A DNA stretch of 64,000 nt from Alloprevotella sp. (GTDB taxonomy: Bacteria > Bacteroidota > Bacteroidia > Bacteroidales > Bacteroidaceae), in NCBI GenBank assembly GCA_017471505.1, contig JAFUTC010000004.1, forward strand, positions 1-64,000. The letters are read 5' to 3'. Under the pieces are notes generated by a model. It saw nothing but the letters and a program-made list of their open reading frames with translations, did no database searches and had not been told where the DNA came from. The translations under genes and the position numbers were made by a program. Every line of letters starts with the position of its first letter. The first letter of the stretch is position 1. This document shows positions 11,092 through 20,778 of this stretch, piece after piece.

Positions 11092-13041
11092 ATGATAAAG
11101 ATTACGTTTCCCGACTCTTCCGTTCGAGAGTATTCAGAAGGAATCACCGGCTACGAGATTGCCGAAAGCATCTCCCCGGCGCTTGCACGAGACCTCATCT
11201 CCTGCAGCATAAATGATGAAATCATAGAAATCAACCGCCCCATCACGGCCGACGGAGCCATCAAACTGTTCAAGTGGGACGCCCCCGAAGCCAAGCACGC
11301 GTTCTGGCACACCAGCGCCCACCTGATGGCAGAGGCCATGCAGGAACTATGGCCCGGCACACAGTTTGGCATCGGTCCCGCAATTGAAAACGGCTTCTAC
11401 TACGACGTGATGCCGCCAGAAGGCGTGACCATCACCGAGAGCGACTTCGAGAAAATAGAAAAGAAAATGTACGAGTTGGCCGCCAAGAAAGAAGCACTCG
11501 TCCGCCAAAGCATCAGCAAAGCCGACGCACTCGACTTCTTCGGCAAACACGGCCAGACCTACAAGCAAGAACTGATTGCCGAACTGGAAGACGGACAAAT
11601 CACCACCTACACACAAGGCAACTATACCGACCTGTGCCGTGGTCCGCACCTTACCACCACTGCTCCTATCAAGGCCGTCAAAGTGATGGCCGTGTCGAGC
11701 GCCTACTGGCGTGGCGATGAGAAACGCCCCCAACTGACACGCGTCTACGGCATTTCCTTCCCCAAGAAGAAAATGCTCGACGAATACCTCCAGTTGCTTG
11801 AAGAGGCAAAACGCCGCGACCACCGCAAAATCGGTAAGGAAATGGAACTGTTCATGTTCTCCGAACTCGTGGGCAAAGGGCTTCCCATCTGGCTTCCCAA
11901 AGGTACCGTGTTGCGCCTGCAACTTGAAGACTTCCTCAAGCGCATCCAGAAACGATTCGGCTATCAGCAGGTGATGACCCCCCACATCGGCTCGAAAAAC
12001 CTCTATGTAACCAGCGGACACTACGCTAAATACGGCAAAGACAGTTTCCAGCCCATCCACACGCCCGAAGAAGGCGAAGAATACATGCTGAAACCGATGA
12101 ACTGCCCCCACCACTGCTCGATATTCGCTTGGAAACCGCGTTCGTACAAAGACCTTCCGCTTCGCATTGCCGAATTCGGAACCGTCTATCGCTATGAGCA
12201 GAGCGGCGAACTCCACGGACTTACTCGCGTGCGCGGGTTTACGCAGGACGATGCCCACATCTTCTGCCGTCCCGATCAGGTGAAGGGCGAATTCTGCCGC
12301 GTGATGGACATCATCATGATAATCTTCAAGGCCCTGAAGTTCGACAAGTTCGAGGCACAAATCTCACTTCGCGACAAGGTGAACCGTGAAAAATACATCG
12401 GCAGCGACGAAGTGTGGGAAAAGGCCGAGCAAGCCATCATCGAGGCCTGTGAAGAAAAAGGACTTCCCGCCAAGGTCGAGTACGGAGAAGCCGCCTTCTA
12501 CGGTCCGAAACTGGACTTCATGGTGAAAGACGCCCTGGGCCGCCGTTGGCAATTAGGCACCATCCAGGTGGACTACAACCTGCCCGAGCGCTTCCAGCTG
12601 GAATACACCGGCGAGGACAACAAGAAGCACCGCCCCGTCATGATTCACCGCGCACCCTTTGGCTCGATGGAACGCTTCGTAGCCGTGCTGATTGAGCACA
12701 CCGCCGGAAAATTCCCCCTCTGGCTCACGCCCGACCAGTGCGTCGTACTCCCCATCTCCGACAAATACAACGACTACGCCGAGCAGGTTCGCAAGCAACT
12801 CGAAGACAACGACATCCGCTGCGCTATCGATGACCGCAGCGAAAAGATAGGCCGCAAGATTCGCGACAACGAACTCAAGCACATCCCCTATCTGCTCATC
12901 GTCGGCGAGAAAGAATGCGAGAACCAGACACTAAGCGTGCGCCGACAGGGAGAAGGCGACCAAGGCTCGCTGAGCATTGAGCAATTTGTAGAGAAAATAA
13001 AGAACGAAGTCGAGGCTGAAAAGAATCAATACGCTTCCTAA
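11092..13041 (+). CDS. thrS: Threonine-tRNA ligase
   Basis: Threonyl-tRNA synthetase, 649 residues. Domains in order: TGS (1-60, starting [10 protein letters not shown]), the SAD editing domain with [11 protein letters not shown] and a later cysteine in TDLCRGPHL, the class II catalytic core with MNCPHHC and [21 protein letters not shown], then the anticodon-binding domain (about 545-649, from [14 protein letters not shown]). The ATG at 11092 is chosen because it gives the normal TGS start and lies downstream of the -7 element. A tRNA-Thr gene is also in the window, about 11 kb away. Confidence 0.97.
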   Translation: MIKITFPDSSVREYSEGITGYEIAESISPALARDLISCSINDEIIEINRPITADGAIKLFKWDAPEAKHAFWHTSAHLMAEAMQELWPGTQFGIGPAIENGFYYDVMPPEGVTITESDFEKIEKKMYELAAKKEALVRQSISKADALDFFGKHGQTYKQELIAELEDGQITTYTQGNYTDLCRGPHLTTTAPIKAVKVMAVSSAYWRGDEKRPQLTRVYGISFPKKKMLDEYLQLLEEAKRRDHRKIGKEMELFMFSELVGKGLPIWLPKGTVLRLQLEDFLKRIQKRFGYQQVMTPHIGSKNLYVTSGHYAKYGKDSFQPIHTPEEGEEYMLKPMNCPHHCSIFAWKPRSYKDLPLRIAEFGTVYRYEQSGELHGLTRVRGFTQDDAHIFCRPDQVKGEFCRVMDIIMIIFKALKFDKFEAQISLRDKVNREKYIGSDEVWEKAEQAIIEACEEKGLPAKVEYGEAAFYGPKLDFMVKDALGRRWQLGTIQVDYNLPERFQLEYTGEDNKKHRPVMIHRAPFGSMERFVAVLIEHTAGKFPLWLTPDQCVVLPISDKYNDYAEQVRKQLEDNDIRCAIDDRSEKIGRKIRDNELKHIPYLLIVGEKECENQTLSVRRQGEGDQGSLSIEQFVEKIKNEVEAEKNQYAS

Positions 13042-13062
13042 CTCATTTTATTTCAGTAAAAA

Positions 13063-13093
13063 TTCGTTTATTCCAAAACTCTTTATATTTTTG
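13063..13093 (+). promoter_or_regulatory. Promoter of infC-rpmI-rplT
   Basis: TTCG (13063-13066, a near -33 element), 19 bases, then TATTTTTG (13086-13093). Transcription should begin near 13100, only about 12 bases before ATG 13112. The upstream TTG at 13091 lies inside this promoter and cannot be the infC start. Confidence 0.65.
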
Positions 13094-13111
13094 CAACCGC
13101 AAAATTCCAGA

Positions 13112-13765
13112 ATGGCAATAAAAAACGACAAAAACAAGTTGCAATACCGCACGAATCGCCAAATACGCGTGCCCGAAGTGCGCGTCGTAATGGAGGGCGG
13201 TGGCGCATCTATCATGCCGACTCGTCAGGCGCTTCAACTGGCCGAAAGCCAGGACCTGGACCTCGTTGAGATATCCCCCAACGCCGATCCCCCTGTATGC
13301 CGAATCATCGACTACAGCAAATTCCTCTACCAGCAGAAGAAGCACCAGAAAGAGATGAAGCAAAAGCAGGTCAAGATGGAGGTTAAGGAGATACGCTTCG
13401 GACCTCAGACCGATGACCACGACTACAACTTCAAACTCAAGCACGCCAAGGAATTCCTATCCGAAGGCAACAAGGTGAAGGCATACGTCTTCTTCCGCGG
13501 ACGCTCCATTTTGTTCAAAGAACAAGGCGAAATCCTGCTCCTGCGCTTTGCCAACGACTTGGAAGAATACGGAAAAGTCGACAACATGCCCGTCCTGGAA
13601 GGAAAGCGAATGACGGTTTTCATTTCGCCACAAAAGACCAGCAAAGGAAACAATGCTCCGAAAGAAGTGGAGAAAGAAGAAACGCCACAGCGCGAAAAAC
13701 GTCAGATGCAACAACGCGGACCGAAAGAATACACCGGCCCGAAAATCGAAGGAGAAGATTTCTAA
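13112..13765 (+). CDS. infC: Translation initiation factor IF-3
   Basis: IF-3 binds the 30S subunit and monitors initiator tRNA and start codon choice. The 217-residue protein has the N-terminal domain ([16 protein letters not shown]...), the linker and hallmark [21 protein letters not shown], and the C-terminal domain ([21 protein letters not shown]). A charged tail (about 180-217) is typical of Bacteroidetes versions. Here the start appears to be an ordinary ATG, although many bacteria use a rare AUU-type codon for this gene; an ATA two codons later is an alternative. First gene of infC-rpmI-rplT. Confidence 0.96.
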   Translation: MAIKNDKNKLQYRTNRQIRVPEVRVVMEGGGASIMPTRQALQLAESQDLDLVEISPNADPPVCRIIDYSKFLYQQKKHQKEMKQKQVKMEVKEIRFGPQTDDHDYNFKLKHAKEFLSEGNKVKAYVFFRGRSILFKEQGEILLLRFANDLEEYGKVDNMPVLEGKRMTVFISPQKTSKGNNAPKEVEKEETPQREKRQMQQRGPKEYTGPKIEGEDF

Positions 13766-13852
13766 ATCAATCACTTTAATAATTCCATTAACAACGAGAG
13801 CGCGCTGTGTACGGCAAACTCACTCAGCCGCCTCATAAAAAACAAAAGAAGA

Positions 13853-14050
13853 ATGCCAAAAGTTAAAACAAACTCGGGTGCAAAGAAAAGATTTGTACTT
13901 ACCGGAACCGGCAAAGTTGTGCGTCGCCACGCTTATCACAGCCACATCCTTACCAAGAAGACCAAAAAGCAAAAGCGTAATCTTGACCACGTAGCCATCG
14001 TCGACAAGACCAACGTTAAACAAATCCGCGAACTACTCTGTCTTCGTTAA
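13853..14050 (+). CDS. rpmI: 50S ribosomal protein L35
   Basis: A 65-residue, very basic protein beginning [14 protein letters not shown], diagnostic of L35 (bL35). It has the conserved H-x5-KTKKQKR core. It lies 87 bases after infC and 82 before rplT in the conserved IF3-L35-L20 operon. Confidence 0.97.
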   Translation: MPKVKTNSGAKKRFVLTGTGKVVRRHAYHSHILTKKTKKQKRNLDHVAIVDKTNVKQIRELLCLR

Positions 14051-14073
14051 TCAACCCACTCATTCACTAATCT

Positions 14074-14116
14074 GAATGTCCAGCCAGAAAGACTGCCAAC
14101 GGCAGCGCTGACATTC
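14074..14116 (+). promoter_or_regulatory. Structured RNA hairpin between rpmI and rplT (possible L20 control site)
   Basis: The leader of rplT can fold into a 43-base imperfect hairpin: GAATGTC (14074-14080) with GACATTC (14110-14116), AGC (14082-14084) with GCT (14107-14109) and CTGCC (14093-14097) with GGCAG (14101-14105), with an AAC loop. No T-tract follows, so it is not a terminator. L20 autoregulates its operon in other phyla by binding leader structures; assigning that role here is inference. Confidence 0.45.
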
Positions 14117-14132
14117 GCAAAGAAACAAAAAA

Positions 14133-14477
14133 ATGCCTAGATCAGTAAATCACGTTGCATCTCGCGCAAAACGCAAAAGAATACTCAAACTAACTCGTGG
14201 CTACTTTGGCGCCCGCAAAAACGTATGGACCGTTGCCAAGAACACTTGGGAAAAAGGTCTGACCTACGCCTATCGCGACCGCCGCAATAAGAAGCGCAAC
14301 TTCCGCGCCCTCTGGATTCAGCGTATCAACGCTGCTGCCCGCCTGGAAGGCCTTTCCTACTCGCAGCTTATGGGCGCTCTCCATAAGAACGGTATCGAAA
14401 TCAACCGCAAGGTCCTTGCCGACCTCGCCGTGAACAATGCCGCCGCTTTCAAGGCCATTGTAGAGAAAGTAAAATAA
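14133..14477 (+). CDS. rplT: 50S ribosomal protein L20
   Basis: A 114-residue, lysine- and arginine-rich protein starting [19 protein letters not shown] with the classic [14 protein letters not shown] segment; this is bL20, essential for early 50S assembly. Standard length. Last gene of the infC operon, followed by a strong terminator. Confidence 0.97.
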   Translation: MPRSVNHVASRAKRKRILKLTRGYFGARKNVWTVAKNTWEKGLTYAYRDRRNKKRNFRALWIQRINAAARLEGLSYSQLMGALHKNGIEINRKVLADLAVNNAAAFKAIVEKVK

Positions 14478-14498
14478 ACGTACATACTTCCCAACCCG

Positions 14499-14535
14499 AG
14501 TCCCGTCGTGTTTCCACATACGACGGGACTTTTTT
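14499..14535 (+). terminator. Intrinsic terminator of infC-rpmI-rplT
   Basis: An 11-bp perfect stem, AGTCCCGTCGT (14499-14509) with ACGACGGGACT (14520-14530), followed by a run of six T. A textbook rho-independent terminator. Confidence 0.88.
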
Positions 14536-14630
14536 ATGCCCTCCATCCCCGTCCGAATAACAGCCCCTCCGACCCTCTGCCTGCAGAAAGCCACGAAAAA
14601 CATAAGAAATATGGCCGGCCGGTCAAATAA

Positions 14631-14681
14631 AAAGAAATATAATTTCTTTATTCTATTGGAATTCTATATTTTTACATTTCG
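14631..14681 (+). promoter_or_regulatory. dnaN upstream region: AT-rich inverted repeat and probable -7 element
   Basis: The gap 14536-14731 holds no gene. An inverted repeat AAAGAAAT (14631-14638) / ATTTCTTT (14642-14649) is followed by a TACATTTCG-like -7 element (14673-14681), with TTGG about 14 bases upstream. It probably contains the dnaN promoter; the match is imperfect. Confidence 0.4.
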
Positions 14682-14731
14682 ATAAGTTGACTACATTTAC
14701 CGACGAAATAATAATACACAAATCTACCAAT

Positions 14732-15856
14732 ATGAAGTTTTCCATCTCCAGCGGTCTGCTCTCCGACCGCCTTCAGTTAATCAAAAACGTTGTTGACGAC
14801 AAGAACCCGCTCCCTATCCTGAGCAACTTCTTGTTTGAAATTACTGGCAAGACCCTTAAGATAACCGCCAGCAACAGTGAGTCCACCCTCATTGCTACGG
14901 CAGCGCTCGACGAGTGCGAGAAAGACATCCGCTTCGTCATCAATGCCAAGACCATCGAAGAGTCGGTAAAGCAACTGCCCGAGCAGCCTCTTGACATCTA
15001 TGTCAATGAAACGAACTGGGAAACCACCGTTCGCTACCAGAACGGCCAATATAACTTCATGGCCCAGGCTGCCGACGAATATCCCGAGTTCAGCGAAGAC
15101 ACGGCCAACAGTGTCAGCTTCAACATCGACGCACAAAAACTGGCCAATGCCGTCAGTCGCACCACGTTTGCCTCTGCCGACGACCCCTTGCGCCCTGTAA
15201 TGAACGGCGTATTCTTCCATCTCAACCAGAACGCCCTTTCGTTTGTGGCAAGCGACGGTCTGAAACTAGCCTGCAACAAAGTGCTCAATGTCGGCAATGA
15301 CACTACCGGCGGATTCATCCTTCCCAAGAAACCGTGCGGACTGATTAAGAACATCTTCTCCAAGGAAAGCGGAAACGTAGAAATATCGTTCACCGAGCGC
15401 AATGCCACGTTCAAGAGCGAGAACTTCGAGTTCCACAGCCGCCTGACCGAAGGACGCTATCCCGACTATACGCGCGTCATCCCGCAAGACAATCCGAACC
15501 ACGCCACCGTTAATCGCGAAGCCCTGATTGCCGCACTTCGTCGCATCTACATCTTCTCCAACGTGGCCAGCGGACTGATTAAGCTGGAGATTGGCAACAG
15601 CAAACTCACCATGTCTTCGCAGGACACTGACTATTCTATGTCGGCCAACGAATCGCTCCTATGCGACTACAACGGCACTCCCATCAGCATCGGCTTTAAA
15701 GGTCCGAACCTGCTCGACGTAGTAAACAACATCCAGGCAGAAGAAATTGTGCTGCAACTTGCAGACGCCAGCCGTGCGGGAATCATCGTGCCCGTAGAGA
15801 ATCAGCCCGACGTAGAGTCGCTGATGCTTATCATGCCCATGATGCTTGCCCACTAA
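14732..15856 (+). CDS. dnaN: DNA polymerase III beta sliding clamp
   Basis: The 374-residue beta clamp encircles DNA and tethers polymerase III and repair enzymes. It begins MKFSISSGLLSDRLQLIKNVV, shows the three repeated clamp subdomains and ends with the conserved VMLIMPM-type strand (here LMLIMPMMLAH). The start is at the conserved MKF; a TTG 15 codons upstream is in frame but would add an atypical extension. It is followed after 12 bases by the PorD-like gene. Confidence 0.97.
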   Translation: MKFSISSGLLSDRLQLIKNVVDDKNPLPILSNFLFEITGKTLKITASNSESTLIATAALDECEKDIRFVINAKTIEESVKQLPEQPLDIYVNETNWETTVRYQNGQYNFMAQAADEYPEFSEDTANSVSFNIDAQKLANAVSRTTFASADDPLRPVMNGVFFHLNQNALSFVASDGLKLACNKVLNVGNDTTGGFILPKKPCGLIKNIFSKESGNVEISFTERNATFKSENFEFHSRLTEGRYPDYTRVIPQDNPNHATVNREALIAALRRIYIFSNVASGLIKLEIGNSKLTMSSQDTDYSMSANESLLCDYNGTPISIGFKGPNLLDVVNNIQAEEIVLQLADASRAGIIVPVENQPDVESLMLIMPMMLAH

Positions 15857-15868
15857 TCCTTCGACACC

Positions 15869-16783
15869 GTGGCACAACTCATCCGCAAAATCCTTATCGT
15901 AATGGGCGCATACTTTTGTGTGTGCCCATTACTTCATGCCCAGGAGATAAACGCCCAAGTTGTCGTCACACACCTTAAGGTTGACCAGTCGTCGAACGCC
16001 GTTTTCCAAGACTTGCAGAAGTCGCTCCTCGACTTTATCAATAATCGCCAGTGGACCAACATGCAATTCCGCCGCAACGAACGCATCAACTGCGTCTTCA
16101 ATATTACGGTGGAAAACTACATTGAGGCCGACAAGCGCTTCGAATGCGTGCTGCGCGTCCAGGCCACGCGTCCAGTCTACAACTCGGGCTATACCACCAC
16201 CCTGTTCAGCAATCAAGACGACACGTTCACCTTCAACTACCAGGAATTCGACAAACTTGATTTCCGCGCCGACCTCATCGACAACGAGCTGACTGCACTG
16301 GTGGCCTACTACATCTATCTGATTATCGGCATCGACGAAGATGCCATGGCGCCGCTCGGAGGTACAGAGTATTTGGAAACGGCTCGCACCATCGTCAATA
16401 ATGCGCAGAACCTGTCGTCGAGTGGATGGAAGGCTTTCGGCAATCTGAAAAGCCGCTACACCATCATCAACGACATCCTGGACAGCGGCATGGAACCGTG
16501 GCGCAGACTTCAGTACAAATACTTCCGCGACGGACTCGACACCATGGCTGAGAACTCCGAGCGTGGCCGTGCTGCCATTGCCGATGCCATCGCATTGCTC
16601 GGCGAAGCACATGCCGACAAGCCGCTGTCGCAGTTGCCCGAACTCTTTACCGAATACAAGTCGGACGAAATCGTCCAAATCTTCAAGAAAAAGGGTTCCA
16701 TGTCCGAACGCGAGAAAGTCGTAGAGACGCTCCTCAATATCAACGCATCGAAATCGTCTGAGTGGAGCGAGATTCTCAACTAG
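15869..16783 (+). CDS. DUF4835 family protein (PorD-like)
   Basis: A 304-residue secreted protein of the DUF4835 family, annotated in some databases as type IX secretion protein PorD. The signal peptide (about 1-25) ends LLHAQ; the mature part begins with INAQVVVTHLKVDQSS, which is typical of the family, and has no obvious catalytic motif. I choose GTG 15869 because it gives a full basic-plus-hydrophobic signal; ATG 15902 would leave a short one. The dnaN-DUF4835-recN order with gaps of 12 and 2 bases suggests one transcript. The T9SS role is by family name only. Confidence 0.8.
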   Translation: MAQLIRKILIVMGAYFCVCPLLHAQEINAQVVVTHLKVDQSSNAVFQDLQKSLLDFINNRQWTNMQFRRNERINCVFNITVENYIEADKRFECVLRVQATRPVYNSGYTTTLFSNQDDTFTFNYQEFDKLDFRADLIDNELTALVAYYIYLIIGIDEDAMAPLGGTEYLETARTIVNNAQNLSSSGWKAFGNLKSRYTIINDILDSGMEPWRRLQYKYFRDGLDTMAENSERGRAAIADAIALLGEAHADKPLSQLPELFTEYKSDEIVQIFKKKGSMSEREKVVETLLNINASKSSEWSEILN

Positions 16784-16785
16784 CC

Positions 16786-18450
16786 ATGCTTCAACACCTA
16801 CACATATCCAACTATGCACTCATCGAAAATCTCGACGTAGATTTATCGGATGGGCTCACAGTCATTACCGGCGAAACGGGTGCAGGCAAGAGCATTCTGC
16901 TTGGTGCCCTCAACTTGCTGGCAGGTGGCAAACCGGAAGCACGCATCATAAAGCAAGGTGCCGCGAAGTGTGTGGTAGAAGCCGAGTTCGCCGATTTGAG
17001 CCAATCAACCCTACTGCTTCTCGAAGAAGAAGGCTACGACGTCGAGCCCACCTGCATTGTGCGCCGCGAATTCATGGCTACAGGCAAGAACCGCGCCTTT
17101 GTCAACGACTCGCCCGCAACGGTGGCATTTCTGAAGAAACTCTCCGAACAACTCATCGACATTCATTCGCAGCATCAGAACCTGCTCCTGGGACAGCATC
17201 ACTTTCTCCTGCAGACGCTCGATGCCATTATCCCCCAAAAACAAATTAACGACTACGCAAAAGCCTATGCTGCCTGGCGCGACTGCGTAGAACAACTCAA
17301 CCGGCTCAAGACCGAAAGCGAAAAGAACCTCAAGGAAGAGGAATTTCTGCGGTTTCAGCACCAGCAACTCGCCGAGGCCGACTTGCAGCCCGACGAACTC
17401 GAAGCACTCGAAGAGGAAAGCAACCTGCTCGAGCATGCAAGCGAAATCAAACAGCATCTCTACGACAGCCTTCAGCAACTGACCGGACAGCAAGACACGC
17501 TGGCCATGCTACGCGACAGCGAAAACAGCCTGCAACACATTGCCGCCGTCTATCCCAACGCGCAGTCGCTGTCCGAACGCCTTGCCTCCGTGCGCATCGA
17601 ACTGGACGACATCGTGGCAGAAATCGAAAATCAGGCCGACGAAGTGGACCTCGACCCCAAACGCCTTGCCTTCGTCCAGGAACGTCTCGACGCCCTCTAC
17701 TCGCTCCTTAAGCGACACAACGCCACCACCGTGGCCGAACTCTGCGCCATAAGGCAGCAACTCGAAAGCCGACTGAACGCCATCGACGACTATAGCGAAA
17801 ACCTACAGCAAGCCGAGAAACAACTGCGCTTGTCGCTTGCAGAGGTCGAGGCGGCAGGATTGGCACTCACTAAGAGCCGCCAAGCCGTGGCCGCAAAAGT
17901 AGAAAAAGAAATCCTGCTGAAGATTCAGCAACTGGGCATGCCGCATGCCGTCGTCAAGTTCGACTTTCAACGCACCGACGAGCCTGCCGCAAACGGATAC
18001 GACGCCATCACCCTGCTGTTTAGTTTCAACAAGGCCGTCAGCCCACAGAACGTGACACAAATTGCATCCGGCGGCGAAACGTCGCGACTGATGCTTGCAC
18101 TCAAATCGTTCATGTCCACGCAGAAAAACCTGCCCACCATCATCTTTGACGAGATTGACAGCGGCGTATCGGGTTCCATGGCCGAAAAAATGGCATTGGA
18201 AATGGACCGCATGGCCACTTGCCGGCAGGTTATATGCATCACCCATCTGCCGCAAATAGCAGCCTGGGGCAAACACCACTTCCGCGTCTACAAAGCCGAC
18301 TCGGCCGAAGCCGTTTCCTCGCACATCGAAAAACTTTCCGACAAGTCGCGCGTCACGGAAATAGCCAACATGCTCTCCGGCGAGTCGCTCACGCAGGCCG
18401 CCATCGACAACGCGAAATCACTCTTATCCCACCAATCCGACCAACTATGA
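16786..18450 (+). CDS. recN: DNA repair protein RecN
   Basis: RecN is an SMC-like ATPase that acts early in double-strand break repair. In the 554-residue protein the N-terminal half has Walker A GETGAGKS (29-36), the centre is a long Gln/Glu/Leu-rich coiled coil (about 155-370), and the C-terminal half has the ABC signature SGGETSRLMLALK and Walker B PTIIFDEIDSGVSG. The start MLQHLHISNYALIE is characteristic. Its stop overlaps the next start by four bases (ATGA), so translation of the two is coupled. Confidence 0.96.
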   Translation: MLQHLHISNYALIENLDVDLSDGLTVITGETGAGKSILLGALNLLAGGKPEARIIKQGAAKCVVEAEFADLSQSTLLLLEEEGYDVEPTCIVRREFMATGKNRAFVNDSPATVAFLKKLSEQLIDIHSQHQNLLLGQHHFLLQTLDAIIPQKQINDYAKAYAAWRDCVEQLNRLKTESEKNLKEEEFLRFQHQQLAEADLQPDELEALEEESNLLEHASEIKQHLYDSLQQLTGQQDTLAMLRDSENSLQHIAAVYPNAQSLSERLASVRIELDDIVAEIENQADEVDLDPKRLAFVQERLDALYSLLKRHNATTVAELCAIRQQLESRLNAIDDYSENLQQAEKQLRLSLAEVEAAGLALTKSRQAVAAKVEKEILLKIQQLGMPHAVVKFDFQRTDEPAANGYDAITLLFSFNKAVSPQNVTQIASGGETSRLMLALKSFMSTQKNLPTIIFDEIDSGVSGSMAEKMALEMDRMATCRQVICITHLPQIAAWGKHHFRVYKADSAEAVSSHIEKLSDKSRVTEIANMLSGESLTQAAIDNAKSLLSHQSDQL

Positions 18451-20129
18451 AGAAAATCATACTCCTAACCCTGCTCATCGGCTTCACGAGCATTTTCGCC
18501 CAGGCCGCCAAAGACCCTCGTCAGGCAGTCTTTCAAGTGACCACCTACCAGAAAGACGGTACGGTGCTGCATACGGGCAACGGCTTCTTGGTCGGCAGCA
18601 ATGGCACGGGAGTGGCTCCCTACAGCCTGTTTCGCGATGCCTACCGCGCCGAGATTACCGATTCGAAGGGAAAGAAGCACGCTGTAGGTCGCATACTGGG
18701 TGCCAACAGCGCGAGCGACGTGGTCAAGTTCACCATCGACGATGCCAAAAGCATGGCCCCCCTCAGCGTAGCCACGCAGATGCCTTCGAGCGGTGCACGC
18801 GTCTACTATCCAACGGCCGGCAAAAGTGGCGCCGCCACCACTGCTACCACCGTCAGCAAGGCCAGCCCATACAACGACTATCAATACTATGAACTGGCCG
18901 CGCCCAACCGGGCCGAACTCTTCGGTCTGCCGCTTCTCAACGCAAACGGCGATGTGGTGGCCATCATTCAGGAGAACGTGGCACGAAATGCCTCTTCGGC
19001 ATGCGCTCTCGATGCCCGCTTCGTCCAGTCGCTCACTATCAGTTCGGTGAGCGCCCTCAACGACGAACTCAACCATATTCACATTGCCAAGGCGCTGCCC
19101 GAAACGGAAGCCGACGCCACGGCCTTCCTCTATTTCCTCAATCCCTCCGATTCGCTGGTGACGGCCACGATGCTCCACGACTATGTGGCACGCTACCCCA
19201 ACAATGCCGAGGGCTACATGAACCGGGCTTCGTTCTTCGCGCAGCACACTGACTACGCACGCGCCAACGACGACTACGCCACGGCCCTCTCCATAGCCGA
19301 AAAGAACACTGCCGGCGTACGCCCCGAGGATGTGCACTATCAGTTGAGCCGCACCATGTTCAACACGGTCAATGTGCAGCGTCCCACGTCCTATTGGTCG
19401 CTCGACCGGGCCGCCGAAGAGGCTGCCGCCGCCTATCGTATCAACCCCAACCCCGTCTATCTCAACCAGCAGGCACGTTGCCTCTATGCGCAAAACAAGT
19501 TCTCCGACGCCTATCGCCTCTACATGCAGGTGAACCAGTCGCCCATCGCCTCGGCCGAGACCTATTTCGACGCGGCGCAGGCACTCGATGCCACGCACAC
19601 CGACTCTGCCGGCGTGCTCACCCTGCTCGACAGTTGCGTAGTCCGACTGGAGAAACCCTACTCCGTGGGTGCCGCGCAATATGTCTTTGCCCGCGCACAG
19701 TATGAGATGAAGATGGGAAAATACCGCGCAGCTGTCAACGACCTCAACGAATACGAAAAAGCACTCGGACCGTCGAACCTCAGTGCGCAATTCTACTACC
19801 TGCGCATGCAGTGCGAGAAAGCGGCCCGCATGTACCAGCAGGCACTCTCCGACATCATGTACGCCCAGACCATCGCCTCGCGAAACCAAGCCTTCGAATA
19901 CGGCATCGAAGAAGCGCTGCTACTCATGCAGGTCGGCATGTACGAAGATGTCATTGCAAAAGCCAGACAACTCGTCGACCAACGCCCCGACGACGCCGAC
20001 TGCCATAAGATTCTCGGCATAGCCTACGGCGAGACCAAGCAGCGAGCCAAGGCCCTCGACCATCTCAACAAGGCACGCGCACTCGGAGACACGACGGCCG
20101 ACACCTACATCAAGCGCTATAATAAGTAA
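18447..20129 (+). CDS. Secreted trypsin-like pseudoprotease with TPR repeats
   Basis: A 560-residue exported protein: signal peptide (about 1-20, ending FAQA), a region resembling a trypsin/HtrA fold (about 25-195) and then tetratricopeptide-like helical repeats (about 210-560). In the protease-like part the usual catalytic His position reads VAPYSLF and the usual GNSGGPLLN serine loop reads LFGLPLLN, so two of the three catalytic residues appear lost; only the SDVVKF aspartate remains. It may be a binding or scaffold protein in the periplasm. It is coupled to recN by an ATGA overlap. Fold assignment is by eye. Confidence 0.65.
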   Translation: MKKIILLTLLIGFTSIFAQAAKDPRQAVFQVTTYQKDGTVLHTGNGFLVGSNGTGVAPYSLFRDAYRAEITDSKGKKHAVGRILGANSASDVVKFTIDDAKSMAPLSVATQMPSSGARVYYPTAGKSGAATTATTVSKASPYNDYQYYELAAPNRAELFGLPLLNANGDVVAIIQENVARNASSACALDARFVQSLTISSVSALNDELNHIHIAKALPETEADATAFLYFLNPSDSLVTATMLHDYVARYPNNAEGYMNRASFFAQHTDYARANDDYATALSIAEKNTAGVRPEDVHYQLSRTMFNTVNVQRPTSYWSLDRAAEEAAAAYRINPNPVYLNQQARCLYAQNKFSDAYRLYMQVNQSPIASAETYFDAAQALDATHTDSAGVLTLLDSCVVRLEKPYSVGAAQYVFARAQYEMKMGKYRAAVNDLNEYEKALGPSNLSAQFYYLRMQCEKAARMYQQALSDIMYAQTIASRNQAFEYGIEEALLLMQVGMYEDVIAKARQLVDQRPDDADCHKILGIAYGETKQRAKALDHLNKARALGDTTADTYIKRYNK

Positions 20130-20150
20130 CCCGCCAAAACACATACACAC

Positions 20151-20579
20151 ATGAAGAAAACCATTTTGTTCTGCCTTCTTGCCGTCCTCTGCCTCCAGGG
20201 CTTTGCCAAGAAACCCAAGGCCGCTCCCAAGCAGGTCTATCTGATGGGCGTGGGCATCAGTCTCAACGACAGCACGCTCTACATAACCCCCATACAGAGC
20301 CTTTCCGACGTCACCCTCGAGCCTAAAACCGGTTTTCTGGAGAATCGGACGTTCTACTCCCTCCAACTGAAAAACCACATGGAGGCTGCCGGCATCCAGA
20401 ATGCCATTTGCGCCACGCTCTTCGACACCGACGAGAAAGCACTCAACAAGAAACTGGCCAAAATCACCCAGCGGCGCAACAAGAAGAACATTGCCCGCAT
20501 CGTATACATCCACGAGAACGAGTTCTCCTATAAGCCCTACACCGTGGCTTCCGAGGCAGACGAAGACGTAGCCGAATAG
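20151..20579 (+). CDS. Secreted hypothetical protein
   Basis: A 142-residue protein with a clear signal peptide (MKKTILFCLLAVLCLQGFA) and a small basic-then-acidic mature domain ending in EADEDVAE. I do not recognise the family. It starts 21 bases after the TPR protein and is likely co-transcribed. The gap downstream (20580-20778) contains no gene and includes repeat array B. Confidence 0.7.
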   Translation: MKKTILFCLLAVLCLQGFAKKPKAAPKQVYLMGVGISLNDSTLYITPIQSLSDVTLEPKTGFLENRTFYSLQLKNHMEAAGIQNAICATLFDTDEKALNKKLAKITQRRNKKNIARIVYIHENEFSYKPYTVASEADEDVAE

Positions 20580-20671
20580 CCCGCACGTAACCGTCTGCCC
20601 ACGGACATTAAACCCGACTGCCCTTCCCCCATCTAACAGACAAATTTCCGAAGCCCGTCATGCACGGCACA

Positions 20672-20750
20672 AATTGCACTATGCAACCGACAAACTGCAT
20701 TATGCAATCCGCCAGTTGCATAAGCGGATTTTCAAATTCCATAATCCCAT
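20672..20750. repeat. 21-bp phased palindromic repeat array B (four cores)
   Basis: Cores start at 20677, 20698, 20719 and 20740, exactly 21 bp apart, reading CACTATG, CATTATG, CATAAGC and CATAATC. They are preceded by TTG or TTC as in the other arrays. Degenerate neighbours flank it on both sides. It lies between two co-directional genes. Confidence 0.8.
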
Positions 20751-20778
20751 TTTCCATTCTCACCACACCCCGACAGAA

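Noticed and set aside
13091-13111. Upstream TTG start for infC
   Set aside because: The TTG overlaps the -7 promoter element, so it would not be in the transcript; ATG 13112 fits better.
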